A stretch of DNA of 64,000 nucleotides, from NCBI GenBank assembly GCA_964035545.1, contig OZ037767.1:3779680-3843679 (forward strand), given 5' to 3'. Numbering within the stretch: position 1 is the first letter of the stretch; each line of letters starts with the position of its first letter. A program made the translations under genes and the position numbers. This DNA is from Bugula neritina. Its lineage: Eukaryota; Bryozoa; Gymnolaemata; Cheilostomatida; Bugulidae. Below the pieces are notes generated by a model. The model saw only the letters and a list, made by a program, of their open reading frames with translations. It did no database searches and was not told the origin of the DNA. Below are positions 40,961 through 53,900 of this stretch, piece by piece.

Positions 40961-42252
40961 TGGCCAATTGTTCGTTGAACAACTCAAGAAAAGAGCTGAG
41001 TAAAATGACTTACATTTAAATTGATTCATCATTTGTTTTGTATGTTGTCAGCTGAGAAGAATGCATCAGAAATCATGGTGTAGCTGTGATAATGTAGATC
41101 AACCAATGAATAGGAGAGAACGTCATTGAAAAGAGATTACTTCATAGAACTGTGCTTTGGTTACTCTAAAACTACTTGACCAGAATACTCCCTCCTCATT
41201 GCACGATGGCATAAAAAAATTTTCAACTATTTTAAGAATTGTCATGTAGTTGCTCACCAATGTGCTGCATACTCGTACATAGTTGGTAATAGAAATGCTC
41301 GCCATAAGATATTCAGTTTTCGCATATCAAGTAGAACAGTCAACGTAACAGTGTGCTGGCATGTCTTGAAGACAGTAACAGTCGGAACTAGTCGGAACTG
41401 CTGAATACTTTCCATAAATTCTTTTTACTAGGGTTACCCTGTAACTACTCAACTAAAGACATACCCTACATCTTTTACAACAGTATATTTGTGTGTGGCA
41501 GATTACAATGCAAGCTTAATGGTGTGCTACTATTTTGTAGTGCCCAAGGTTGTATAACTTGTATACTCACTAATTGGATGTGCAGTTGAGACCTTTCTTG
41601 AAAAGATGTGAAATCTACATGTATGTGAAGCTGAATGACGTAGACTGACCTGTGTGTTCAGAAGGCTAGACAATTCTGCTGTTTCAAACCTAAACCTGGC
41701 ATTTTTAAGTCAAACTCACTAACATCTCTCGAGGAAAATAAAATGATGATTTTGAAGCGTGCAAGCAATGACAATTGTATGAACAATATACCGCGGTTTC
41801 TCCTTTCTGGAATTAGTGATTCACAATGTCTTCATCACCAGAGCTCATAGATAGGCACCCATTTCATCCACTGAGTAGGCAACAATTAAGACGTACTTGC
41901 AATTTTCAACCAAGAGAAAGTGTGTTCATAACTTGGGAGTCAATCTGAAAGAACTGGACTCAACAAAGCGAGGCAAAAGGTTATATGCTCAATTTCAATT
42001 GTTGGGAGCAGAATTATTAGTACTGAATTACTTTATTAAACGAAATGACTCAACGTAGAACATGCGTTACCCATACTAGGAAGTTTCAGCTGATCGTGCT
42101 TACTGCTCTATGCCTTGAGAGGTCGCCAGTTGCTGGTCTAACACCATACACAAGAAGCCAAAATAATGCATCCAATTGGAAGATGTAGTGCGATCTAATC
42201 AGCTTTTCCTGGAACTATTCAGAAGAAACACCGAATGGTTATGTAGTAATTT

Positions 42253-42366
42253 GTGCCCAAGCTGTGTGACAGACTGCAGTACAGAAAGTCAACACAGCCC
42301 CAATCATTCACCCAAACATATAACTGAATGATTGCCACCACCCGGCTGCCGATACAATGCAGCCTC
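42253..42366 (-). ncRNA. Three-hairpin RNA element, copy 7
   Basis: The H3 sequence is changed on both arms (GCTGTGTTGAC with GTCACACAGC) in a way that keeps the helix, the clearest compensatory change in the set. A donor AAC|GTAAGTC lies about 45 nt upstream in transcript sense. Confidence 0.65.
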
Positions 42367-43628
42367 AATTTTTTTTAGCAATTTCAAGGTATAATGAAAG
42401 GAGAGCATGGAAGACTTACGTTTTGTGAGTATTCAGTTTATAGGCCATCAGTTGAGAGAGACGCATCGGAAATTATCGCATAGTTTTGGAAACATCAATT
42501 AACGAGTAGGATCGAAACGCCTCGGAAACGAATGATGCTTTAGTTACTCCTAATTCTAAAATTACTGGACTAGCAACATACTCCTTGATAGCAGTATAAC
42601 TTATGCTCGTACTCAACTTGACTTATAAATAAAATTAATATGCTGCCCGATTTGCATAAACGTGGTATGGTTTCATGCTCATGAAAACTGGTAAGACTTA
42701 CACTACGTTGAACAGGTTTTAGGCCACAGGATGCACGATGTGAGGATAAATTTTTGTAAGACGTAGACTTGTGCCTGGAGATGGTAGTCCAATGAGAACA
42801 CTTCAAAAATTTCTTTCTGCTACGATTACTCTACAACTACTCAACCAACAAACACGGCAACCTATCTCTTTACGCCACCTTACTTTGTAGTTTTGCTCTT
42901 TCATATAATACAAGTTAAATAGTGTTAACAGTATTTCTATAAAACTATATACTCACTAATTTGTTGTGTGGGTATAAAACCCTGATCACTTCCATAGTGT
43001 CAGAAATCAGAAATTATAGATGCATGTGAAAATAGGTGGTGTATGCTGTTAGGCCACACTTTTAGATGCTGAACAATTTCTGCTGTATTGTACTTAAACC
43101 TAATAAGCTTTATAGTCCAAACATATTCATCGATGAAAATTTTGTAACATTCAAGTATGCAAAAATGTAGACTTGACTGAAATTAGTAGGTATATATGGA
43201 TAATATGCATGTTTACTTTCCGGAAATCTGGTAAAGGCTGCCATTATCTAGATTTGGTATGGAGTCTAACATCCTAGATCTGAATAAAAGCTGACAAACG
43301 AGGTGCACTCTCGGCAATTCTTAACCAATCACAGGTATACTGAAAACGCGGAAGTAAATCTGAAACAATCCAATTCAACACAAAACGAGGTTATATTACG
43401 AAATACCAACAATCCTATCGTGTAAGCTGTTACCTTAGTAAAATATGTGAACGGTAGACTTTTGAAACACCTGTAACTTGTGATTCTTTATTTGGTTGGG
43501 AAGGCGCACATAAATTGGAATAAGAGAATTTCTTTCATCACTATTGGTTGTTGAAAAGCCATCTAATACATGACTGCTTTCTCCTGCAACTAATCAGAAG
43601 AGACGAAAAATAGTTATGTAGTAATTTT

Positions 43629-43741
43629 GTGCCCAAGCCACGTGACAGACTGCAGTACAGAGTGTCACACAGCCCCAATCATTCACCCAAACATATAACT
43701 GAATGATTGCCACCACCCGGCTGCTGAGACAATGCAGCCTC
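43629..43741 (-). ncRNA. Three-hairpin RNA element, copy 8
   Basis: This is the first copy in transcript sense. The H1 loop is ATTGTCTCA, again with changes confined to the loop. H3 carries the GTGGC form, as in copy 1. Confidence 0.65.
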
Positions 43742-44222
43742 TTACACACTCTTGCTTATTTGTCTAATGCATGTAAAGGATGCCCATATTTATAAATTTA
43801 TAACATATCTACACAAACTATCTGCACACACAGCCATATTGGCTGCCTGACAAAACACGCCAGCTTAAACAGCCAGTAGTTATAGCTGAGCCCACAAGTT
43901 CTATTAAAGTTTAGCCAAAACAATAGCAGAGCTATGAACACTTATAAACAATATAGAACTAGGTATGAATGAACAGGTGAAAAGAACTATATCAACATGG
44001 AATTAATATCCAAGTGGTGCTACAATATGACCAATAAGCCTTAACCAATACTACAGTGAAGAAATTTCAATATCAAAGAGTAAAATAATAAGATAAACCA
44101 AACACACAATTACAGACTATATAGTACCAGAGTGAGCATTCGTTATAAAATTCAATTACAAAGCAATGGTTAATGTACAGATGTCGAATAATAGGAGGGA
44201 AGTAGACAGCTAGTTAGAAACA

Positions 44223-44260
44223 TTCCGATCACACTCTGAGGTAGTCTCATGGGACCGTAC
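44223..44260 (-). ncRNA. CGGTC/GATCG stem-loop motif, copy 1
   Basis: Minus strand: TACGGTCCC ... GTGTGATCGGAA. CGGTC pairs with GATCG (one G-U). The variable interior forms its own TGAG/CTCA hairpin. Confidence 0.45.
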
Positions 44261-45012
44261 TAGTGCAAATAAATCAGTTACAGTCGTCAACTAACTTCAA
44301 ACATACAAGCAAGAAACACCGGCTGCTGGTCTGGAAAACAGACATTACAGACATCTTTCGCTTTTTTGAGAAACGTTCTGCTGAGCATAGGTAATATGAC
44401 TAAGGTTGACCAGCTGAAAATTTGAAACAAAGTGGAAAATCCTTACCACAAAATATCAGTTGGAAGCTTCCTCTTCCCATAAATCCATGCAGTATGTGAA
44501 CCCAAAGGTAAATAGAAAACAATAGATAGCGCCACATACAATTTGGTGCCAATTCCAGAAACAAGAAATTAGTGAGGGTACTTAACTAAAGTCTATGTTA
44601 GAAGGTTGGTATGACAAAAAGGTTGGTGAATATCGTGGATAGAAACTCTTTAAAATATTAGATTAAATTGCAAACTAAAATCAAAGTTAATAAGTGACGG
44701 GAGGTGGAGATGCTGGAAGTGCAAATATAGTTGTAAGAATAACTGCCAGTAGTGTGCTACAATCATGCTGGATAATTTCCCTTACACAGCTTACAAGACA
44801 CTGCCAGGTTGAGATATAGGGAAAGCTTCAGTTAAGTAGAAAATAGCGATGGGACACAGGAACACAGCTGAGTGATCAGAATACAATTAGCAGCAAACAA
44901 TATCCATTAACACAACTAGAATTAGCTGACAGAACTGGAACAGTTAGTTGACTAAAGTGTCTAAATGAAACAATAAGAATAGAGTTGCTGCAAGATAGAT
45001 GGGAGCAAAACT

Positions 45013-45048
45013 TTCCGATCGCACATGGGTTACCCCAAGGGACCGTAC
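45013..45048 (-). ncRNA. CGGTC/GATCG stem-loop motif, copy 2
   Basis: Same conserved ends. The interior is an unrelated TGGG-GTAA-CCCA hairpin capped by a GNRA-type tetraloop. Confidence 0.45.
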
Positions 45049-45782
45049 TTAAACCAAGTGAGACAACTAACAGGTAGCATATTAGAATACTTAGCAAGAA
45101 TATGCAGTATAAATATACCAGACTGTTATGGTGAGCGGGAGCACAGTGTAGATGTGAAGGTTTGAAATTAGCAATTACATCATGGATGAGAGCATAGCAA
45201 ATAGACAATACGCAGTGAAGTTTAACCAACTAATCGGCATAAAAGTTGAGGGCTGCATGCAAGACAAACTTAGAAAAACACACAGAATTGAAGACAAAAC
45301 TTAACCGCATGAGGTAAACTTTGTGGCATCACGTGATGAGCAAAAAATCAATGCAGATCCAATGACTAACAACTCATTGAATTTTAATACATGATTTTAC
45401 TGATATGGCAAGCAGTTATACACCTCTTTAAAAAGCAGAAAGATATCAATTAATGATAATAGTTGGCAATGATGAACCATTAAGCCCTTGCACAAGTTTG
45501 ATCTAGAACAAAAACAGATTAAGCTGCAGTAGTAAGCTAACCGTCTAGGCAACTAAAAGCAGTTTCAGACATTGAATCATCAGCGAATTTTTGAAACAAG
45601 TTAGCAAAAACACCCAACAAAACTGTACTGGCACACTTCGGATTGTTGAATAATAATTAGGTACAAAAAGCATCACCCTTTATATCTAATACCTATGCAT
45701 TGCAAAAGTTAATTGATGGCAAATCATATTATTAAACTACCTTGGGAATCAGGTGTGCTTGAATAGAAAATAGTGCGGGCCT

Positions 45783-45807
45783 TTCCGATCACACCAAGGG
45801 ACCGTAC
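45783..45807 (-). ncRNA. CGGTC/GATCG stem-loop motif, copy 3
   Basis: Minimal form: the conserved ends enclose only about nine bases with no inner hairpin. Confidence 0.4.
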
Positions 45808-46609
45808 TTGAGCCATGTAGGTGGAGAAACATTCTCTAGAACTACTTACAGCAGATATTCACCATGTACACGAGAGTAGAGGTCTATTAACAGAGCAGTA
45901 TAGCAGCTGGTTATTCAGCAGAGAAAGAAAACTGCTACTTCTAAGAGAGCGTCTTGCCAGAACAGTTAACAGCAACATTTGCCAGGATTGGACAGTGGAG
46001 GAATAAAGAAGTACACGTGTAGGATCAGCGAGAGTCAACACAGCAACAGCAGGGCTGATGAATTTGATTGTGGGAGATTAGTCTACAGAATATCACCAGG
46101 AGGCACATGCAAGGCTTTCAGTTTTGGCACAGAGTTGTCCAACGGTAACAAAGCTATTTCAAGACTTGAAAATTGTGATAGGTGAAAAATGTAGCTGTAG
46201 TTTTTTTTAGCAGACTAAGAAAACTGGCTTCAAATGTCAATCATAGGTAATGCACTTACAATATGCTGTTGACAAGGCTTAGCAAGAAGGTATACATGAA
46301 TTAGTACCCATCTCAAGATTGTTGGCAATCTATCCATTTATAAGTTATTAAAAAACGTTTCACTCTGGAGAGCTGAGTGAGTAGCCCAATGCAATACGAC
46401 AATCCATCATGCAGGTAAATTGAAGCTGTGCTCAACAGACAACCATTTCAACAATGAGCAAAATAATCATTAAGATCTACCACTACTTTGTCAGTTCTAA
46501 AAATATTAAATAAACAAACACATATTGAAGGTAGAAACAGTTGCAAACAGAAAGTTGGCTTTGCATTTTGAGTTATGGTGCTTGCAGCTTGTTTAGTGAA
46601 AAGGCTACC

Positions 46610-46634
46610 TTCCGATCACTCAAAGGGACCGTAC
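46610..46634 (-). ncRNA. CGGTC/GATCG stem-loop motif, copy 4
   Basis: Minimal form with conserved CGGTCCCTTTGAGTGATCG. Confidence 0.4.
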
Positions 46635-47075
46635 TAGGGTTATTCAACCGCATACCAACATAAATCAAATTGTGTTGTTTTATATCTGGCATGTTAACTT
46701 CAGCCAACTTTTAATTATATGATAGACAGAAGAAACACAAAAAGACAAGAAAACATTTTAACTAAAGTATTAATAAAACTTCATTACAAAGAGACATACA
46801 CTGCAGTAGTTATGAGCAGCAAACGGGGCTCTAATAGCAATTTAGTCCATACAGAAATAAAAAATTATAATAGCGTGACAGGAATAATTGGAACATGGGA
46901 ATGGTTCGCAGTGTGGTTGGCAATGGCACATGCAAAATAGCTTTGAAAAACTACTTGGATATTAATGATTGCATTGTAAGAAAAATACTTGACAATCAAA
47001 GGCAAAAGAGCAGCAGTAGCTACTACGGGTAGAGTGATATAAGTAGGTGTGGTTAAATACTCAAGTGAGAACCAA

Positions 47076-47135
47076 TTCCGATCACACAAGAACCAGCAGC
47101 ACCAGAGAAGAAACCACCAGTTCAAGGGACCGTAC
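47076..47135 (-). ncRNA. CGGTC/GATCG stem-loop motif, copy 5
   Basis: Longest form: the same ends flank about 35 extra bases, with GAAC/GTTC available for an inner stem. It is the first copy in transcript sense. Confidence 0.4.
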
Positions 47136-47300
47136 TCTGTACCGAGTGTTACACAATTCTGTTCTATTCTTGTTAGACGATACAACATCAAAGCAGCAGC
47201 ACAGCAGCCATCTACTTCTTAGAACTGATAGGAGGGAATTGTATTCATAAGTCTAGAAGCTACCGGACGGACGGTCATCGCTCAAGCACAACAGCTAGAC

Positions 47301-50100
47301 AGAGAGAGAGATAGAGGGTGTCCGTTGAGTTAGCTATGAAATAGAGTTAACCAAAACAATCCAAACAAAGTGAGTGAGAAAATAAGGTTTGGCCAATTTT
47401 AAAGAAAAGCTGTGAACCTTACAAGTGTCGATTAAGAGGCATGCTGAAGGGTTATAAGATCATACACACAGGGTTCGCATAGCCTAGAAAAATCACAAAA
47501 TTTAGCTAAGCTTCCATTCTATGCTACCGCCAAAGTAAATAAAAGAGATGTAATTATCACCAGAATCTAGCAGTGTTTAGAAGCATACAAAGAGTGGTTA
47601 CTGAAAAATACATTGTTTACAGTTTAGGAAATTTGTGATATCAGCAGATAAAAAAATCTTTATAGCTCGCTTGTGCATTGCAATAACTAAACTAGCCAAT
47701 AATTAAAACACGGAAATGGCATTATATCAAACATAGATTAGAAACACCAAACACAACTAATTATTGAAAGTTACAATTAGGCAAATAAGACCGAAAGTGA
47801 CAACAGATGGCAAGGAAAAGTACCTGGTTCTAGACATAGGACTGGGTCACAAGTCAAAGAATTAAATTCAATTCACCATTTCCACCAAAGCACTTAACTA
47901 GCTAATGCATTGTGGATACTTGCAATAGAATTGCCTCCTTCACCAATATTTTTCATTCATAGGAAGGGCTTCAATATGCAAGTGGATCGAAGCCATTGAT
48001 TTATTCTGATTCTGCTTTTTGTATGGAGGGGTCATAAATTTAATAAGAGACAACATCGCCAAGTTAGAACTTAACCATGCACATAGTGAGAGGCTTTCAG
48101 GAAACATTCACATAGCTACAATAGAAAAAAAAAACTTTTTTCAGACTTGGGATTGCATTGTGGGGTTGTAGAATTCTTGAGCATCAAGGAAATGATGATC
48201 CAAAACATGGTTGCTTCTAGATTCCCATTTTATTTAGCTGATGCGATTGAAGGCCAAAACTATTTTTAAAGTTCCAAGTGATTTTGCATCAACAAAAAGT
48301 TGTAAAAGACAACGAAGCTTTTCTTGGTTTCAGCATTGAGCGCCGTTCGTCTTAAATTCATCTGTAGGTAAGGTAAAAAACCATAAAAAATAAATTTACT
48401 TTTAATGATTCTTAAAATTAGCTCCAACAAGCTACCCCAGGAAAAAATTTAATTGCGTCAAATTTATGATCACTTCTGTACATTAACGATAGTTTTACCA
48501 AAATTTAACTCTGTATTTGTGCTTTACAGTTGCAGCTATCGACTCGGAACACTTTAAATCACAAAACTTTTCATGACTTAAGCTAGGTTTGTTGAATTTG
48601 AAGCAAACTAAAATAACTTACAGAGTAATATAAAATCAAATTTAAAATTGAATATAGTTTATATACTAATAATACACCAAATTGAAATCTAATGCTTATG
48701 CATACTTTCAACTGCTACACTAACACTTATTCTTACTGTTAACACTAAGTCCAACAGTAACAGTAACACTAATGACTAACTAGAACTAGAATTAGAATTA
48801 TTGAATTTGATAAACCTACACTGACAGGCTACAAGTACATTTCACAACTAAAACTTTTAGTTTTAAAAAAGTTAACTAAAAGTAAAACTAATAAAATAAT
48901 CATAATTTAAATTACAATGATGATAATCAAAACATGAACACTAATCATAAAAATAACTCTAAATGATTACTAACTCATCATGATCAGATTCAAAATGATA
49001 TTCATATTCATATTGATAATCATTATCATAAACTTAAAGAAACTAGAAAGTATTAAGTAGAAACTGAAAGTCAGTCAAAGTTACCAAACTCAAACTGCTT
49101 CTGTGGTTTGTAACAACCCATGTCAATATTTCCATCAAATATTGAAACATAAACAGCTGAGTACAACAGGAACATTACAAATGATGGATAAGTTTTTTGT
49201 TATACTAAAAAGAAACAATATTTCATAATTATAAAGAAATGAAAACACTATTGCACTTGCCTTCGCAATGGCTTCAACTAGCTGACGTATGCTACATAAA
49301 TAACGATGACGTCATATTTATTAATACGCTTGATAATATTGTAAAATTGTCTACATTATTTTTGTTATATATAAAAAATAGAAACAATTACAGTAGTTAT
49401 TTTAATTTATTATTATTAATATTTAATTTAACAATAGCAACAAAACATACATGCACTTTACAACTAATTTTAAATTGTTTTACTTAGCGTATTGACTAGT
49501 TCAAAGTGGTAAACGGCAAGTTTTGTATAGGAAAGACAACTTCGGTTATGAACTTCATGTTTTACATGCATAACGTATGCAATGGCATTAGTATTTACAT
49601 AATTAATAACTTGGATTTGTAATCAAATTGTATAATGGTTTGTTCTGCTCCGTATACATAAGCATGAAGCAATAGACATAATGCAGTAGGTTGTTCACAA
49701 TTACTTTGAAATCCCATGGCTTGTTCTTTTGCTTGATATTTTATAAAAATTATCAAATTGAAATTTTAGGGTATACTTGAAAGCCAGGTGACAATCTCAA
49801 TAAGCTGCTACAAAATATAACATCAAAACAACCATGTGTAATTAAATGTGTGAATTATATTCTGTGCACATGTAACAGCAGACCAGCATTTGCGACTTAT
49901 AGCTGCTGCACTTTATTTCTATAAAAATAATATAGCTAATTCTTCTGTTATAGAATTATAATCTTGTATTGCTAAACTTCAAGATAGTTAATTACAATGT
50001 AATTACTATGTGTGAACTATGAAGCTCAAATAGTAACACCAGAATTAATAAAAGGTCCTCACTAATAGTTTCACTGAAATCACTTTTAGAGTTAGAAATG
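47301..50100. other. Intergenic between repeat domain and CHTOP
   Basis: AT-rich, with TAATCAT-type cryptic simple sequence near 48.7-49.0 kb. An 82-codon open frame at 49239-49487 (+) has no recognisable features. Confidence 0.5.
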
Positions 50101-50107
50101 TTAATTA

Positions 50108-50174
50108 TGTTATATATATAACTACATATATATAACTATATATATATATATATATAACTATATATATATATATA

Positions 50175-50241
<67 letters not shown>

Positions 50242-50248
50242 ATGTATG

Positions 50249-50317
<69 letters not shown>

Positions 50318-50373
50318 ATGTATGTATGTATATATATATATATATATGTGTGTATGTATGTATGTATATATAT

Positions 50374-50431
<58 letters not shown>

Positions 50432-50470
50432 GTGTATGTATGTATGTGTGTATATGTGTATAAATGTATG
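50108..50470. repeat. Long (TA)n / TATG / TGTG microsatellite
   Basis: Blocks of pure TA alternate with TGTGTG and TATGTATG runs. The Tyr/Ile- and Cys/Val-rich frames through it on both strands are artefacts. Confidence 0.95.
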
Positions 50471-50975
50471 TGTGTATACACTTACTTCAGCTACCACAGT
50501 ATACATTGCTAAAAGTCAAACTCATTACACAGGGAATATAATATTTTGCCAATAAATACAACTATTGCTATAAAGTATGTCATCTATATCATCATTTATT
50601 ATTTTAAAAATTAGCACTGCCAGAAACTAGATAGTAAACAACTTCAAAGAAAGCTAAAATATTGTATGTTTATTACTCAAACCTTCTTGGCACTGCTACA
50701 AGCTATCTAGAGATTTTTTACACATTGATGAACTTATATAAAAACCTATTACACACAGTATTATATAATTAAGTATATAAATATGACACATCTATTAATC
50801 TACACTCTGCTCACTAGCTCACAGCTGATTAAAATATGGCTAAATAAATTGCTATATATCTTAGATATTATAAATACATTGTTCACAGAATGTACAATTG
50901 CTTTATACATAGGCCTATAGGGCATGCATGAACAATGCTGTGGTTATGTACAAAATAGGCTCTAAATTCGGTTGA

Positions 50976-53900
50976 TTACATCAGCAATTCATCATCCATA
51001 TTAGCTGCGGCCATATATGCATCTAATTCATTGTCCAATGAAGACTTGTTAGCTGTATTAGCTCCGCCTCCTCTCCCACCACGTCGAGCGCCACGCCCCC
51101 TGCCTCTTACAGCACCTCTCCCACCTCTACCGGTACCTCTACCCCTACCACCACGCCTGTGTAACAATGAATGGCATTCATCATATAGATATGCACACAT
51201 ATATATACCTATAATATAACTTATTGAGTACAGTTGTGGACATGCTGCAAGTGGTGCACGGGTTTACCATACTTCACGAAAAACCCTGCAACAGTAGAAA
51301 ATATTTACCACAGCCTAGTAGAATTCTACAAAGCACAACCTCATTTTCTAGGAAACATAAAACCTGCTACATTCATAGGAAGCATGTGCTAGGTGTGAGA
51401 ATGACATATTGATTTACCCCCTTGAGTTTTCAAATGTCATAGATTGTTGAAAGCCTTCTCTAGATCCGCCCCTGAATGCTCCTCGCCCGCGACTGACACC
51501 TCTTTGGGGCCCCATAGCTGCACCCCTTCTACCTGAATCAGGAAAATCATGCTGTCAACATTCAATTTCCTAAACTTAGATATAGTCTTAATGAATTTTA
51601 GAATTATCACTTACAACAGTTAAAGATATTTACAACAGGTGATAGCATAGTTAATGGGGTTATAAAATGAGAGAGATGTTGATAGCCTTTGCTAGCTAAA
51701 GCTGATATGGCGGGCAGTTGGTAGGACCCCCTCTCTCTTCTGTCAGAGTGATAAGATACCGTACGCAGATATCGCCAGTAAATTCCTTCTTTAAAACATG
51801 ACACCAACTAACAGTACGTGCATTTGTTGTGAAAAATCAACCAACCTCCACGTCCTCTCATAGACACGCCCCTTCCTCTTCTAGTCACTCCCCCTCGACC
51901 TCTTGGAATACCTAGTCTCTCTATAAAAGACACGGGACAAACAAATAGAGAGCTTGGTTATAAAATGTCAAAACATCTTAAGACACTTACTACTACAAGT
52001 TGAGGATTGATTGTAATACTAGCTATATTATGTTAGATGCTATACTCACTATACTATGTTAGATGCTATACTAAGTTAGATGCTATAATAGGCTAGATGC
52101 TATACTACTTTAGATGCTATACTATGTTAGCTGCTATACTATGTTAGCTGCTATACTAGGTTAGCTACTCTACCTTTCACATCAGATACTGGTGAAGCCA
52201 GAGCGGCACCACCGCGAGGACCCCCTCGCCCTCCCCTGCCTCTGCCACGCAATGTCATGCGGGACCTGAGGGCAGGCCTCCTGCTTGCCGGGGCTCCCCT
52301 CCCTCTACCAGAGAAAGATGGCCGTCCGTCTCCAGCACCACCTCGGCCAGAGGGCTCTGACTTGACCTATTTAGTAGAAAGGAATTCATGTTACATAGTG
52401 ATAGCCTGTGAGAATATAATTATTCATTCTCTTACCTGACTTACTCTATTATGAACACAACTAAACAATGCATTGGTATTGCAAATGGAGTGTACGTATT
52501 TAAAATCTAAAATGTTGAAACATCTCCGAAGTTATCTTCTCGTAAACCATAGCAAACTTAAGCTATAGAACTTCAAGTATTACACAGAATATCACTTAGA
52601 AAAGGCAAGTCAATGTCATACCAACTTTACAAAGTGATATGACAGCGATGTAAGTTTACAGCTGGTAACATTCTACTTAAAATTAGCAGAATAACTTGGC
52701 AATTACTAAACACCAGGAAATAAGAACCATTAGAAGAGGCGTATTTTACTACTTAGCATAGCATAGTCTATTTCAACAAGAATAATGACATTGTTTCTAT
52801 AGTTGGTGAGATGTACATTTCTACAAGAGATTAGTTGATTCCAAGGTGAAGGTCTGAGCCATGGTGCTTTCTTCTGATGTAAAGACAACTCCAAATAATA
52901 ATCATCTGAATAAATGTAAAGATAATGCTAGTTGATTAGCTACCAGAGAATGCCGGTTTCTAGCGAGTACAGATAATGACATAATAACCCGTACCTGGGA
53001 GGAATTTCCCAATGCTAGCTGCACACTCGGCCGGTTGGCCATCTGCGCTGCCAGTCTTCTGTTTTTTGCCGAGGCTTGCTGCTGAAGGATCCTCTGTTGC
53101 TGACTTTGCTTCTGGCGGGCATCTTGCTGGGCTGGTGTCGGTTTGGGCAGCTTCTGGAACCTGCGAGTCAAGGTCGTTTAACATGCACACCACGAAACTT
53201 AGAAAAGTGAATCCCTATTGGTCAGCTTACAACAAAACTTAAGATCTTATTGGTCAGCAAACTGCATTAGAGCTGCCAACCTGTTGGGGTGATTAAGGAA
53301 TACACAGTCCTTATAAAAACACACACTTATTAGAGTTCATATTCCCATAAAGTTGTGTTTTAATATACATTATTTTTTACTTCAAATCAGCAAATAAATG
53401 CCAAGAGAGGCAGTTTTATCTGTATGAAGACGGTTTTGGAAAGGTGAGGATTTATTTCAGCCATAGAACTTGGCACAATGGTAGCCTCTGCCACACAAGT
53501 ATTTGCAATAACACGACAGTATTACAGCAAACAGGGTGAATGGCTACACAATATGATATTCACCCAAAATTCTACACGCTAATAGTTTTGTACCAACTCT
53601 TGGTGGTGAAGTCAAATGAGGCCACTCATTGGTGCTTGGTGAAAGAATTACAGGTTTTAACGCCAGTCAAATATAGGAGAAAATAACTCCTGCATCTATG
53701 ATGTAAGCGTGTTTTGCTTGCAATAGAACATGGCATACAGCATGTGACCATTTTACCAGAGTAACTGAACTGTATATGTATCAAGTCTTAGGTTCATATC
53801 CCAGACAGACCTGTAATGAGTCAGAGCTGACACCACACTGCAAGTGCTTGTGAGCTCTCAGAGATCAGATAGATGCAAGAGAAAGCAAACTTATAATTAT

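Larger units (their letters stand above)
33290..47300 (-). ncRNA. Putative multi-exon noncoding host transcript over tandem repeats
   Basis: The region is built from tandem units of about 1.0-1.5 kb. In minus-strand sense the units carry exon-like blocks with consensus splice sites. Block B runs from a TTTCAG|TAGTTTCAGAT-type acceptor to a GAA|GTAAGTT-type donor: 36215-36351, 37587-37723, 38955-39115 and 40312-40458. Block C runs from CTTCAG|AATAG to GAG|GTAATAC: for example 36841-37047 and 38202-38421. A weaker block A starts after CAAG|TAGTTTTAGAG. None stays open in a shared frame, so the transcript appears noncoding. The structured elements sit in the introns, as snoRNAs do in host genes. 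Transcript ends and splicing are inferred; the 5' end may lie near 47.3 kb. Confidence 0.45.

Noticed and set aside
34211-43741. Calling the repeated element a box C/D snoRNA, spliced-leader RNA or hammerhead ribozyme
   Set aside because: No paired RTGATGA and CTGA boxes at the ends, no CTGATGA...GAAA ribozyme core. The AATTTTGTG that looks like an Sm site is on the strand opposite to the splice signals.
44235-44250. GAGGTAGT resembling the start of let-7
   Set aside because: The rest of mature let-7 and its ~70-nt hairpin are absent; the bases belong to the variable inner hairpin of the CGGTC/GATCG motif.
50105-50555. Tyr/Ile-rich open frames up to 133 codons
   Set aside because: Pure products of the TA/TATG microsatellite.
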